Part shown: positions 8,497 through 16,879 of the stretch, in pieces
Layout of the letters: each line of letters opens with the position of its first letter
Position numbering within the stretch: position 1 is the first letter of the stretch
Assembly (NCBI RefSeq): GCF_007954365.1
Contig: NZ_VOLO01000003.1
Span: 372,001 to 436,000, forward strand
DNA length: 64,000 nt
Direction of reading: 5' to 3'
From: Frigoribacterium sp. ACAM 257
GTDB taxonomy: Bacteria; Actinomycetota; Actinomycetes; Actinomycetales; Microbacteriaceae
Position numbers and translations under genes: made by a program
Notes under the pieces: generated by a model
What the model saw: only the letters and a program-made list of their open reading frames with translations
The model's database searches: none
What the model was told of the DNA's origin: nothing

Positions 8497-10134
8497 CTAG
8501 GGACGCGCCGCGAGCAGGGCGCGCGTGTGCTCGTGCCGCGGGGCGGCGAACACCTCGGTCGTCGGGCCCTGCTCGACGACCCGTCCGTGCTGCATCACGG
8601 CGACGCGATCGGCCATGTGCCCGACGACGTCGAGGTCGTGCGAGATGAACAGGTAGGCGAGGCCCTCCTCGCGCTGCAGGTCGTCGAGCAGGTCGAGCAC
8701 CTGCGCCTGCACCGAGACGTCCAGGGCCGACACCGGCTCGTCGCAGACGATCACCCGCGGGCGCGGCGCCAGGGCGCGCGCGATCGCCACGCGCTGCCGC
8801 TGCCCGCCCGACAAGGATGCGGTGCCCCGGTCGGCCAGGTCGGCCGCGAGCCCGACACGGCCGAGCAGCTCGAGCACGTCGCGTCGGAGGGCGCCGCTGC
8901 CGACCCGCGTGCGCCCGCCCGCCGTGAGAGCGTCGGCGAGGAGGCGACCGACGGGCAGCCGGGGGTCGAACGAGCTCGCCGGGTCCTGGTAGATCGCGCC
9001 GAGCAGGGGCCGCCGAGCACGGCGCTCCCGCTCGCGCAACGGAGCCCACGGCTCGTCGAGGAGCTCGACCGTGCCGGCGTCCGGGGCGTCGAGCCCGAGC
9101 AGGAGGCGCGCGGTCGTCGTCTTGCCGCTCCCGGAGGCGCCCACCAGGCCGAGGGTCTCGCCCGCGCGCAGCTCGAGGGAGACGCCGTCGACGGCCACCC
9201 GGTCGGAGGCGGCGCCCCTCGCCGGGAACACGCGGCGGAGGCCCGTCGCGGCGAGCACGACCGGTTTCGCGGCGTGCTGCGCCGCATCGGCCTGCGCGGG
9301 GGCGGGGGCAGGCGCCTGCGCGGGGGCGGGCGCCGGCGCGGACAGCCGCGCCCCGCGCGGTGCCCCGCCGGGCAGGGCGGCGACCAGCATGCGCGTGTAC
9401 TCGTGTCGGGGCGAGTCGAGCACCTCGGCCGTCGGCCCGGTCTCGACGACCTCGCCGGCGCTCATCACGACGACGCGGTCGGCCAGACGGCGCACGACGC
9501 CGAGGTCGTGGCTGATCATCAGCACGGCGGTGCCGCCGTCCCGCAGCGCGCGCAGCCGGTCGACGACGACGCGTTGCACCTCGGCGTCGAGCGCGGTGGT
9601 GGGCTCGTCGGCGACGATCAGCTCGGGACGCACGGCGAGGGCGGCGGCGATCAGCGCCCGCTGTCGCAGTCCGCCCGACAGCTCGCCCGAGCGGGAGCCG
9701 AGCCGCGCCTCCGGCTCGGGCATGCCCACCTCGGCCAGCACCTCCAGGGCTCGTTCCCGCCGCTGTCGGGGCGTCAGCCGGGTGTGCAGCCGGAGCGCGT
9801 CGTCGATCTCGCGGCCGATCGGGCGGAGCGGGTCGAGCGAGACGAGGGCGTCCTGCAGGACGAGCCCCACACGGGCGCCGCGCACCCGACGCCAGGAGCG
9901 CTCGCCGAGGCCGGCCAGGTCGGTGTCGCCGAGCGTCAGCCGGCGGGAGGCGACCGTCCCGCCGGTGAGCCCGAGCAGCGCTCGTGCCGTGACGCTCTTG
10001 CCCGAGCCGGACTCGCCCACGATCGCGAGGCACTCGCCTGCGCCGAGGGTGAACGAGACGTCGTCGACGACGGGACCGGCGCCGAACGAGACCCGGAGGC
10101 CGTCGACGACGAGCAGGGGCGCGGCGGCGGTCAC
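8497..10134 (-). CDS. Dipeptide/oligopeptide ABC transporter, fused double ATP-binding protein
   Basis: 545 residues containing two complete ABC ATPase domains, equivalent to DppD and DppF in one chain. The first has GESGSGKS, LSGGLRQ and the Walker B DEPTTALDAE; the second has GASGSGKT, LSGGQRQ and DEPVSALDVS. An Ala-Pro-rich linker (APAPAPAQ repeats) joins them. It energises the import complex on the cytoplasmic face. The GTG start overlaps the upstream permease stop in GTGA (10131-10134), implying translational coupling. It is the last gene of the binding protein - permease - permease - ATPase operon. Confidence 0.94.
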   Translation of the reverse strand: MTAAAPLLVVDGLRVSFGAGPVVDDVSFTLGAGECLAIVGESGSGKSVTARALLGLTGGTVASRRLTLGDTDLAGLGERSWRRVRGARVGLVLQDALVSLDPLRPIGREIDDALRLHTRLTPRQRRERALEVLAEVGMPEPEARLGSRSGELSGGLRQRALIAAALAVRPELIVADEPTTALDAEVQRVVVDRLRALRDGGTAVLMISHDLGVVRRLADRVVVMSAGEVVETGPTAEVLDSPRHEYTRMLVAALPGGAPRGARLSAPAPAPAQAPAPAPAQADAAQHAAKPVVLAATGLRRVFPARGAASDRVAVDGVSLELRAGETLGLVGASGSGKTTTARLLLGLDAPDAGTVELLDEPWAPLRERERRARRPLLGAIYQDPASSFDPRLPVGRLLADALTAGGRTRVGSGALRRDVLELLGRVGLAADLADRGTASLSGGQRQRVAIARALAPRPRVIVCDEPVSALDVSVQAQVLDLLDDLQREEGLAYLFISHDLDVVGHMADRVAVMQHGRVVEQGPTTEVFAAPRHEHTRALLAARP

Positions 10135-11009
10135 GAGGCTCCTCCGCCGCGGCGTGCGAGCCCGCGGCCGAGCACCGTCGCCGACGCCGCGGTCAGCACG
10201 ACGGCGAGCCCGGGGAACACCGTCATCCACCACGCGCTCGTCACGTAGAGGCGGCCGGCCGAGAGCATCGCGCCCCACTCCGGTGCAGGAGGCGGCGCCC
10301 CGAGCCCGAGGTAGCTGAGCGACGACGCCCAGACGACCGCCTGGCCGAGGCCCAGCGTCGCGAGCACGACGACGGGTGCGAGCGCGTTCGGCAGGACGTG
10401 TCGCCAGAGCACCACGCCCGGACGGCGGCCCAGCACGACGGCAGCCTCGACCATCGCCGAGCGACGGACGCGCACGACCTGGCTGCGCACGATGCGCGCG
10501 TAGCCCGGCGCCGTCGCCAGTCCGACCGCGACGGTCGCGGGCAGGGCGCCCGGCCCCGTGAACGCGATGACGACGAGGGCCAGCAACAGGCCCGGCAGCG
10601 CGAACATGACCTCGAGGAGGCGCGAGACCGCCACGTCCGCCACGCGCCCGGGCAGGCGCCCGCCCCCGAAGCCCGCGGCCACGCCCAGCAGGACGCCGAG
10701 GCCGGTGCCGACGACCGTGGCGGCGACGCCGATGGACAGGCTGGCGCCGGCGCCGTGCACCATGCGCGTCCAGATGCCGCGGCCGGACTCGTCCGTGCCG
10801 AAGGGGTGCGCGAGGGACGGCGCCGTGAAGGCGTCGGTCGGCGAGACGGCGAGGGGGTCGGCGGGGGCGAGCAGCCCCGGGGCGACCGCCGCCACGACGA
10901 CGAGCGCGAGGGCTGCAGCGGCGACGACCTCGGGGGCGCGCAGGCGAGTGCGAGGAGGCCCGCTGCGGGGCCGGTCACGAGGCGCCCGGGTGCTCGACGC
11001 GACGCTCAC
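10131..11009 (-). CDS. Peptide/opine/nickel-type ABC transporter permease (DppC-like)
   Basis: 292 residues with an N-terminal TM followed by the binding-protein-dependent transport domain. It has the DppC hallmark LAHPFGTDESGRGIWTRMVHGA near residue 60 and the EAA loop (EAAVVLGRRPGVVLWRHVLPN). The GTG start overlaps the DppB stop as GTGA (11006-11009). It pairs with the neighbouring DppB-like protein to form the membrane channel. Confidence 0.93.
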   Translation of the reverse strand: MSVASSTRAPRDRPRSGPPRTRLRAPEVVAAAALALVVVAAVAPGLLAPADPLAVSPTDAFTAPSLAHPFGTDESGRGIWTRMVHGAGASLSIGVAATVVGTGLGVLLGVAAGFGGGRLPGRVADVAVSRLLEVMFALPGLLLALVVIAFTGPGALPATVAVGLATAPGYARIVRSQVVRVRRSAMVEAAVVLGRRPGVVLWRHVLPNALAPVVVLATLGLGQAVVWASSLSYLGLGAPPPAPEWGAMLSAGRLYVTSAWWMTVFPGLAVVLTAASATVLGRGLARRGGGAS

Positions 11010-12079
11010 GACGCGCGCACCCGAGGGTCGACGAGCCGCTCCGCCAGGTCGCCGAGCGCCACCACGACGACGTACGACAGGGCGGAGACGAGGGCGACAC
11101 CGGTGACGAGGGGGATGTCGCGCAGCGTGACGGCGCCGAGCAGGGTGCGGCCGAGGCCCGGCCGGGCGAAGACCGACTCGACGACGACGGCTCCGCTGAG
11201 CAACGACCCGAAGGCCCAGCCGGACAGCGCCAGGCCGGGCAGGGCGGCGTGCCGCAGGAGGTGCCGCCCGAAGAGCCCGGAGGTCGACTCTCCCCGGGCG
11301 CGGGCGGAGAGGGAGAACGGCGACGACGCGGCGTCCAGCAGGGAGTCCCTGGTCACCTGGCCGAGGAACCCGGCGACCGGCACGGCCAGGGTCACCACCG
11401 GCAGCACGAGGCCGATCGGCGTGCCCGTGCTCACCGGAGGCAGCAGGCCGAGCTGCGTGCTGAGCACCAGCACGAGCACGCTGCCGAGCCAGAAGTGCGG
11501 CACCGCCGCGGCCACCACCTCGAGGCCGGACGAGACCCCGGCAGCGACCCGACCGCCGAGCGTGGCCCACCACGCGGTCCCGAGCGCGATCAGCCAGGCG
11601 ACCACGAGCGCGCACGCGGCCAGCACGATCGTCCCGGGCAGCTGGTCGAGCAGCAGCGCGCCGACGTCGGTCCGCAGTGAGTACGACGTGCCGAGGTCGC
11701 CCGTCGCCAGGCGGCCGAGCTGGGCCAGGTACTGCAGGAGGAGGGGGTCGTCCAGCCCGTACTGCTCGCGCACCAGCGCCAGCGCCTCGGCCGACGCCTG
11801 CGACCCCGGCCCCCCGAGGATCGCCTCGGCAGGATCGCCCGGCACCAGCCGGATCGCGAAGAAGACCATCGTCGCGACCGCCCAGAGCACCACCAGGCCG
11901 CCGACGACGCGACCGGCCAGCCACCGGGCCGCCGCTGCCGCCCGCCCGCGCCTCCTGCGCCCGGCCGTCGCGACGGCGTCGGCACGGGACGCCGAGGCGT
12001 CGTCCGTCGAGGGCGGTGCCGAGGAGGCGCGGCCCGCCGCGGCGTCGCGGCCCCGCTCAGTCGGTACGGGAAGCGTCAT
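11006..12079 (-). CDS. Peptide/opine/nickel-type ABC transporter permease (DppB-like)
   Basis: 357 residues. A hydrophilic, Ala/Arg-rich N-terminal extension of about 50 residues is followed by the first TM (GLVVLWAVATMVFFAIRLVPGDPAE), characteristic of DppB/OppB. The EAA-like loop is toward the C-terminal half. The ATG start overlaps the binding-protein gene by 23 bp, so the true start could be slightly inside, but no better candidate with a Shine-Dalgarno is seen. Confidence 0.92.
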   Translation of the reverse strand: MTLPVPTERGRDAAAGRASSAPPSTDDASASRADAVATAGRRRRGRAAAAARWLAGRVVGGLVVLWAVATMVFFAIRLVPGDPAEAILGGPGSQASAEALALVREQYGLDDPLLLQYLAQLGRLATGDLGTSYSLRTDVGALLLDQLPGTIVLAACALVVAWLIALGTAWWATLGGRVAAGVSSGLEVVAAAVPHFWLGSVLVLVLSTQLGLLPPVSTGTPIGLVLPVVTLAVPVAGFLGQVTRDSLLDAASSPFSLSARARGESTSGLFGRHLLRHAALPGLALSGWAFGSLLSGAVVVESVFARPGLGRTLLGAVTLRDIPLVTGVALVSALSYVVVVALGDLAERLVDPRVRAS

Positions 12080-13694
12080 ACAGGGTGACGGCCGAGACCG
12101 GCGGCAGGGCGCGGACGCCGGTCACCGACGAGCGGACGAGGTAGTGGTTCTGCTGGTCGTAGAGCGGCAGCACCGTGTAGCTCTCGAGGACGATCTCCTG
12201 TGCCTGCTGGTAGAGGTCGGCCCGCTCGTCGGGGTCGCTCGTCTGCGCGGCGTCGGTCAGCAGCTGGTCGAGGGCAGGATCGCTCAGCTGCGCCAGGTTG
12301 GCGAAGTAGCCGCTCGGCGCAGGCGTGATGCCGGCCGTGTCGTAGAGGATCCGCAGCACGTCAGGTCCGACCTTCGTGTACGGAGCGCTGACCAGGTCGT
12401 AGTCGTTCTCGGCGAGGGCGCCGTACCAGCTCGACAGGTCGAGGGGAGACAACACGACCTCGATGCCCAGCTGCTTCGCGCCTGCCTGGATCTGCTCGAA
12501 GAGCGACTGCTCGGCGGGGATCGACTGGTTCGTGCTCACGGGGAACTCGAGGGAGAGGCGCTCGCCGCCCTTGGTGCGGTAGCCGTCGGAGTCGCGCCCC
12601 GTCCAGCCGGACTCGTCGAGCAGGTCGCCGGCGGCGTCAGGGTCCACGTCGAACAGCGACTCGTCGGAGTACGCCAGGGGCTCGACGCTCGACAGGGCCG
12701 AGTACGACCGGTCTGCCGTGCCGAAGAAGAGCGAGTCGATGCCGTCGTTCACGTCGACCCCGGTGATGAACGCCTGCCGCACGCGCTCGTCGTCGAAGGG
12801 CGCCTTGCCCGAGTTCAGCTCGATGCGGTTCGCGGCGCCGGGGCGCGGGGCGTCGATCTCGTCGAGCGAGTCGTCCTTCTCGGCCGCGACCAGGGTGTCG
12901 GGCTGGACGTTGTCGATCACGTCGACCTGGCCGGCCTGGAGGGCGGCGTAGCGGGCGGCCGAGTCGGGGATGAACCGCCAGACGACCTCCTCCAGGTGGG
13001 CAGGGCCGTCGTGCTCGGCGTCGGCAGGCGGCGACGAGTAGTCGTCGTTGCGGCTCAGCACCACGCGGTCCTGCTTGGTCCAGGACTCGACCACGAAGGG
13101 GCCCGTGCCGACCGGTGACTCGCAGTTCGCCTCCTGGGGGCGCTCGAGCGCCTCCGGCGACTCCATGGCGAGCCAGGGCTGTGTCAGCGACTCGAGCAGC
13201 GCGCTGTCGGGCTCGCTCAGGTCGAAGCGGGCGGTCTGCGCGTCGACCGCCTCGACGCCGGTGACCTTCTGCAGGGCGAGGTAGCCGGTCGACGAGAGCG
13301 TCTCCGGGTCCTGCAGGTGCGCGACGTTCGCGGCGACGGCGGCCGCGTCGAAGGGCGTGCCGTCGGTGAACGAGACGCCGTCGCGCAGGGTGAAGGTCCA
13401 GCTGAGGCCGTCGCCGGACTCCTGCCACGAGTCGGCGAGCCAGGGCACGATCTCGCCCTCCGAGTCCTTGGACACGAGCGACTCGAGGTACTGCGTCGAG
13501 ACGAGCGCCTGCGGGTAGTTGCCGCCGACGTGCGGGTCGAGGCAGGTGGGCTCGGCGTCGCCGGTGGCGTAGGTCAGCGTGCCGCCCTCTCGCGGGGTCC
13601 CGTCGTCGGCGGAGTCCCCGCCGGAGGCGCAGCCCGCGAGCAGCAGGGCGCTGGCCGAGGCGAGGGCGAGCAGGGGGAGTGAGCACGTGCGCAT
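12057..13694 (-). CDS. ABC transporter substrate-binding lipoprotein (SBP_bac_5 family)
   Basis: 545 residues. The N-terminus MRTCSLPLLALASASALL is a signal peptide ending in a lipobox LLAGC (Cys about 22), so the mature protein is a lipid-anchored extracytoplasmic receptor. SGGDSADDG is the usual acidic linker after the lipid anchor. Segments such as YPQALVSTQYLESLV and the long alpha/beta body match family 5 (dipeptide, oligopeptide, nickel) binding proteins. The ligand is unknown. It is the first gene of the importer operon, fired from the region holding a TetR-type palindrome. Confidence 0.93.
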   Translation of the reverse strand: MRTCSLPLLALASASALLLAGCASGGDSADDGTPREGGTLTYATGDAEPTCLDPHVGGNYPQALVSTQYLESLVSKDSEGEIVPWLADSWQESGDGLSWTFTLRDGVSFTDGTPFDAAAVAANVAHLQDPETLSSTGYLALQKVTGVEAVDAQTARFDLSEPDSALLESLTQPWLAMESPEALERPQEANCESPVGTGPFVVESWTKQDRVVLSRNDDYSSPPADAEHDGPAHLEEVVWRFIPDSAARYAALQAGQVDVIDNVQPDTLVAAEKDDSLDEIDAPRPGAANRIELNSGKAPFDDERVRQAFITGVDVNDGIDSLFFGTADRSYSALSSVEPLAYSDESLFDVDPDAAGDLLDESGWTGRDSDGYRTKGGERLSLEFPVSTNQSIPAEQSLFEQIQAGAKQLGIEVVLSPLDLSSWYGALAENDYDLVSAPYTKVGPDVLRILYDTAGITPAPSGYFANLAQLSDPALDQLLTDAAQTSDPDERADLYQQAQEIVLESYTVLPLYDQQNHYLVRSSVTGVRALPPVSAVTLYDASRTD

Positions 13695-13727
13695 GGGGCT
13701 CCGGAGGTGTGCGGCGGGGTGGGGACG

Positions 13728-13750
13728 CTTGTTGAACTGAGTGCAACAAG
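13728..13750. promoter_or_regulatory. Probable TetR operator between regulator and peptide importer
   Basis: A 23-bp imperfect palindrome centred on base 13739: outer arms CTTGTTG (13728-13734) and CAACAAG (13744-13750), inner ACT/AGT around the central G. Ten of eleven base pairs match. It lies in the 89-bp gap between the divergent importer operon (start 13694) and TetR gene (start 13784), the expected place for autoregulation and repression of the importer. Confidence 0.75.
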
Positions 13751-13783
13751 GTCGTGGACGAGTATAGCGGCATGATTGACCCC

Positions 13784-14431
13784 ATGTCAGACGAGACGAC
13801 GTCCCGCAGCGCCCGGCCCTCGGGGCGGCCTCGTCGGTCGTCGGCCGACGTCCTGGCCGACGCCGCGGCCGAGCTGTTCCTCGAGCAGGGCTGGTCGCGC
13901 ACGACGGTCGACCAGATCGCCCAGCGGGCCGGGGTGAGCCGCGGCACGTTCTTCAACTACTTCGAGTCGAAGGCGGACATGTTCTGGCTCGACCTGGATG
14001 CGACCGCTCTGGGCCTCGGGGAGGCCCTCCGCGCCTCCTCGGGCACGTCACCCGTGCGGAGGGTCGAGGCGGCGCTGGTGCAGCTGGCGGCCGAGCACCC
14101 CGCCGACCGTGTGCCGTGGGCGCTCACCCAGTCGGACGCGATGGGCCTCGGAGACGACCTCGTGGCGTCGGCGGCCGTGCGCCTCGTCCGGATCCGCGCG
14201 ACGGTCGCGTCGTTCCTCTGCGAGGCCGCCGGCGCGCCTCGCGGGGAGGCCGGGGCCGAGGTCGCCGCGTCGGCACTGCTGGCGGCGGCGGCCACGGCCG
14301 TCGTCACGTGGGCACGGGCCGGCGTCCGCAGGCGGCCCCTCGACCAGGAGGTGGCGGAGGCCTTGGCCCCGGTTACCGACGGCCTCGTGGCCGACGGCCT
14401 CGCGGGCGCCGGCCACCTCGCCGGCGGCTAG
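13784..14431 (+). CDS. TetR/AcrR family transcriptional regulator
   Basis: 215 residues. The N-terminal helix-turn-helix (TTVDQIAQRAGVSRGTFFNYFESKADMF) is a canonical TetR DNA-binding domain; the C-terminal helical ligand domain is Ala-rich and not diagnostic. An upstream in-frame ATG at 13772 (MIDPMSDE) is an alternative start. It is divergent from the peptide importer and probably represses it and itself through the 13728-13750 palindrome. Its TAG stop overlaps the TAG stop of the convergent GtrA-family gene in the palindrome CTAG. Confidence 0.9.
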   Translation: MSDETTSRSARPSGRPRRSSADVLADAAAELFLEQGWSRTTVDQIAQRAGVSRGTFFNYFESKADMFWLDLDATALGLGEALRASSGTSPVRRVEAALVQLAAEHPADRVPWALTQSDAMGLGDDLVASAAVRLVRIRATVASFLCEAAGAPRGEAGAEVAASALLAAAATAVVTWARAGVRRRPLDQEVAEALAPVTDGLVADGLAGAGHLAGG

Positions 14432-14934
14432 GCCGTGGGGGTCGGGGTGGACGCGGTCGAGGGCGAGACCGGGGACAGCACGTCGTCGAGCTGGGCGCGC
14501 TTCGGGAAGACCCACTTGTTCATGGCCCAGTAGCGGAAGACCATGGCGAGCATCGTGCCGATCACCGGGCCGCTGACGAAGTCCGCGACCTCCTGCGCCG
14601 TGCGCGACACCCGCGGCACCTCGAAGCCCAGGCCGTATCGCGACAGGTACAGGGGAGCCGAGTTGATCGCCACGCCGATGACGCTGACGATGACGAAGAG
14701 CAGCATCTCCTGGCCGGTGTGGCGGTCGCCCCGATCGTCGAACGACCACTTCTTGTTCATCCAGTACGACACGATGGTCGCCACGATGATGCCGAGCGAG
14801 AGCGCGGTCACCGGGTGCTGGGGGATGACGAAGAGCTTCAGCCCGTAGTTGATGGCCATCGTGATCACGAAGCCGATGCCGCCGACCACGAGGAAGCGGA
14901 GGGCGGAGGGGTTGGCCTTGGCCAGTCGGATCAC
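14428..14934 (-). CDS. GtrA family membrane protein
   Basis: 168 residues with four predicted TM helices. FLVVGGIGFVITMAINYGL at the N-terminus and NKKWSFDDRG / RYWAMNKWVFPKR after helices 2 and 4 are the repeated GtrA signature. Such proteins are thought to help move lipid-linked sugars across the membrane for cell-surface glycosylation. The GTG at 14934 was chosen because a GGAGG lies 9 nt upstream; the GTG at 14943 directly abuts the same GGAGG. No glycosyltransferase is adjacent. The C-terminus is a Ser/Thr/Pro tail. Confidence 0.88.
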   Translation of the reverse strand: MIRLAKANPSALRFLVVGGIGFVITMAINYGLKLFVIPQHPVTALSLGIIVATIVSYWMNKKWSFDDRGDRHTGQEMLLFVIVSVIGVAINSAPLYLSRYGLGFEVPRVSRTAQEVADFVSGPVIGTMLAMVFRYWAMNKWVFPKRAQLDDVLSPVSPSTASTPTPTA

Positions 14935-15219
14935 GGAGCGCACCCTCCGAAGATACAGGCGCTCCCTACGAAGGCGCCGGACGTTGTCCGCTCCGCGCAC
15001 GCGCGCGGACGCGGGGCTGAGCGGGCGAGCGCGCGCCGGGAGGATGACGGTCTGTCCGACGAGAGGATGACATTCCGTCACGAGTGGGTCACGACGCCTC
15101 CGGGGGGCAGCCGCGCCGCCTATGGTCCGAGAAAGGGAGAACGAGTCTCTCCGGTCGTTCGCTCGGGGGTGGGTCGGGGCGGGGCGGCCCGTCGCCGACC
15201 CACGACGAGAGACCACGAC

Positions 15220-16797
15220 ATGAAGAACGACATGAGGGCCCTGCTGGCCTTCGCGACCGCCGTCACGCTGACGGCGGGAGGGTTCACGGCGGCCGCGGGG
15301 GCGGCCGCCGCCGAGGTGCCGACCACGGCCGAGCAGGCGTCCGCCGCGCCGGTGACCGAGTCGCCTGCGCCGTCCGCGGCACCGGTGCAGCCCGTGACCG
15401 AGGAGGAGTCCCCGACCGAGGGCGCGCCCGGACCGGAGGTGCCCGCGGAGTCGACCGGGCCGATCACCGACGCTCCTGTGCCGAGCGCCCCGCCCGTCGG
15501 CGCCGAGGCGGTCGAGCCCGCGGAGGCGGAGCCGACGGACACGGCCGCGGCGGCGGCCGTGGAGCCCGCCCCGGCGAGCCCGACCATCCAGACGCCCGCG
15601 GACGACTTCATCTCGGTCGACACGGCGGGCGGCGCCGTCGGCACCCGCGTGCCCGTGGCCGTCGGGGGCACGGCAGTCGCCGGGGCCGTCGTCGAGGTGA
15701 CCTTCCGGCGCGGTGAGCGCGACGGAGCGACGCAGGCGCCCGTCAGCACGACGGTCGGCGACGACGGCACCTGGTCCGTCGCAGTCGTCCTCGAGAGCGG
15801 CGACTGGTCGTTCGCCGCCACCCAGCAGCTCGTCGACGTGGACGGCGTGCCCGTCAGCGACAGGTCCGCTCCGACTCCCGACCGGACTGTGAGGCTCTCG
15901 GCGCAGACTGCTCCTGCCCCGACGCTGGCCGGCCCGGCCGCCGGTGCGGTGTACGCCGCCGTCCCGGGTGCGCCGTCTCCCCATGATCGTCCCGCTGCTC
16001 GCGTGCCCGTCTCCGGCACGGGCACGCCCGGCGCCGTCGTCCGGTTCCTCCTGGACGGCACGGAGGTGCTCGAGTACGACGGCGGCCTGCTCGTCGGGCC
16101 GGACGGCTCCTGGGCCACGACCGTCCCCGCGCCCGCAGGCACCTACCGTGTCGCCGCGCTGCAGGACTACGTCGACGGCAGGAACGGCTACGTGAGCCAG
16201 TCGTCCCCGAGCGTCGTCGGCGAGGAGTTCACGGTCGTGGAGGCGGCTACCCTGCCCGCGCCGGTCGTGACGTCGCCGGTCTCCGGTGCGGTCTTCGACA
16301 CGCTCGCCCCGGAGACCGACGGCTACGTCACCGTCACCGCGGAGGGCACGGGCGTCCCCGGGGCGATCCTGCTGCCCTTCGTGGGCACCGCAGCTGAGCT
16401 GGAGGACTTCCGGGCCCGCAACGCGGCCGGCGAGATCCTCCCGTACGACTACCCGATCGTGGTCGACGAGTCCGGTCGATGGCAGATCTCCGGGATGAAC
16501 CTCCCGGGCACCTACTTCTTCACGGCCGTCCAGTACGACCCGAGGTTCTCGGCGCCGGTGTTCTCGGCCGAGGCGCCAGTGGTCGAGTTCACGGTTCGGG
16601 CGCCTGGCGCGGCCCCGACGAACGTCCCCGCAGCGAGCGGCACGTCGCTCGTCCCGTCCGCGGTGCGGCCCCCCGCGCCGAGCGCGCTGGCCTACACCGG
16701 TGCGGACCACGGCGGGGACGCGGCACTCGCCGGGCTCGCCCTGCTCGCGCTCGGCTCCGTCGCGACGCTGATCGGCCGACGCCGCCGACGGGCGTGA
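15220..16797 (+). CDS. Secreted, cell-wall-anchored Ig-like domain protein with LAxTG sorting signal
   Basis: 525 residues. A signal peptide (MKNDMRALLAFATAVTLTAGG, cleavage near AAAA-E) is followed by a Pro/Glu/Thr/Ala-rich stalk of about 100 residues. Three bacterial Ig-like modules follow, with repeated patterns such as GAVVEVTFR / GAVVRFLLDG / GAILLPFVG and 'DGSWATTVPAPAGTYRVAALQ'. The C-terminus carries LAYTGADHGG, a hydrophobic helix and RRRRRA, i.e. a sortase signal of the LAxTG class used by sortase E-type enzymes in high-GC Gram-positives. A TATGGT -10-like element is present near 15120. Function beyond surface display is unknown. Confidence 0.82.
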   Translation: MKNDMRALLAFATAVTLTAGGFTAAAGAAAAEVPTTAEQASAAPVTESPAPSAAPVQPVTEEESPTEGAPGPEVPAESTGPITDAPVPSAPPVGAEAVEPAEAEPTDTAAAAAVEPAPASPTIQTPADDFISVDTAGGAVGTRVPVAVGGTAVAGAVVEVTFRRGERDGATQAPVSTTVGDDGTWSVAVVLESGDWSFAATQQLVDVDGVPVSDRSAPTPDRTVRLSAQTAPAPTLAGPAAGAVYAAVPGAPSPHDRPAARVPVSGTGTPGAVVRFLLDGTEVLEYDGGLLVGPDGSWATTVPAPAGTYRVAALQDYVDGRNGYVSQSSPSVVGEEFTVVEAATLPAPVVTSPVSGAVFDTLAPETDGYVTVTAEGTGVPGAILLPFVGTAAELEDFRARNAAGEILPYDYPIVVDESGRWQISGMNLPGTYFFTAVQYDPRFSAPVFSAEAPVVEFTVRAPGAAPTNVPAASGTSLVPSAVRPPAPSALAYTGADHGGDAALAGLALLALGSVATLIGRRRRRA

Positions 16798-16827
16798 CCC
16801 GCGACCGCGGCGTCTGACGCGCCCACG

Positions 16828-16866
16828 ACGAAGGGCCCGTCTCCTCCGGGAAGGCGGGCCCTTCGT
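16828..16866. terminator. Bidirectional terminator
   Basis: Perfect 12-bp arms ACGAAGGGCCCG (16828-16839) and CGGGCCCTTCGT (16855-16866) between the convergent LAxTG-protein and CDF genes. The left arm and its flank GCCCACGACGAAGGGCCC recur in the terminator near 59190, and most of it recurs near 42110. Confidence 0.85.
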
Positions 16867-16879
16867 GCGGGGAGGCAGG

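Noticed and set aside
14116-15219. Long in-frame extension upstream of the LAxTG protein
   Set aside because: The signal peptide begins at 15220 and the upstream frame overlaps TetR and GtrA genes as an Arg/Gly-rich shadow.
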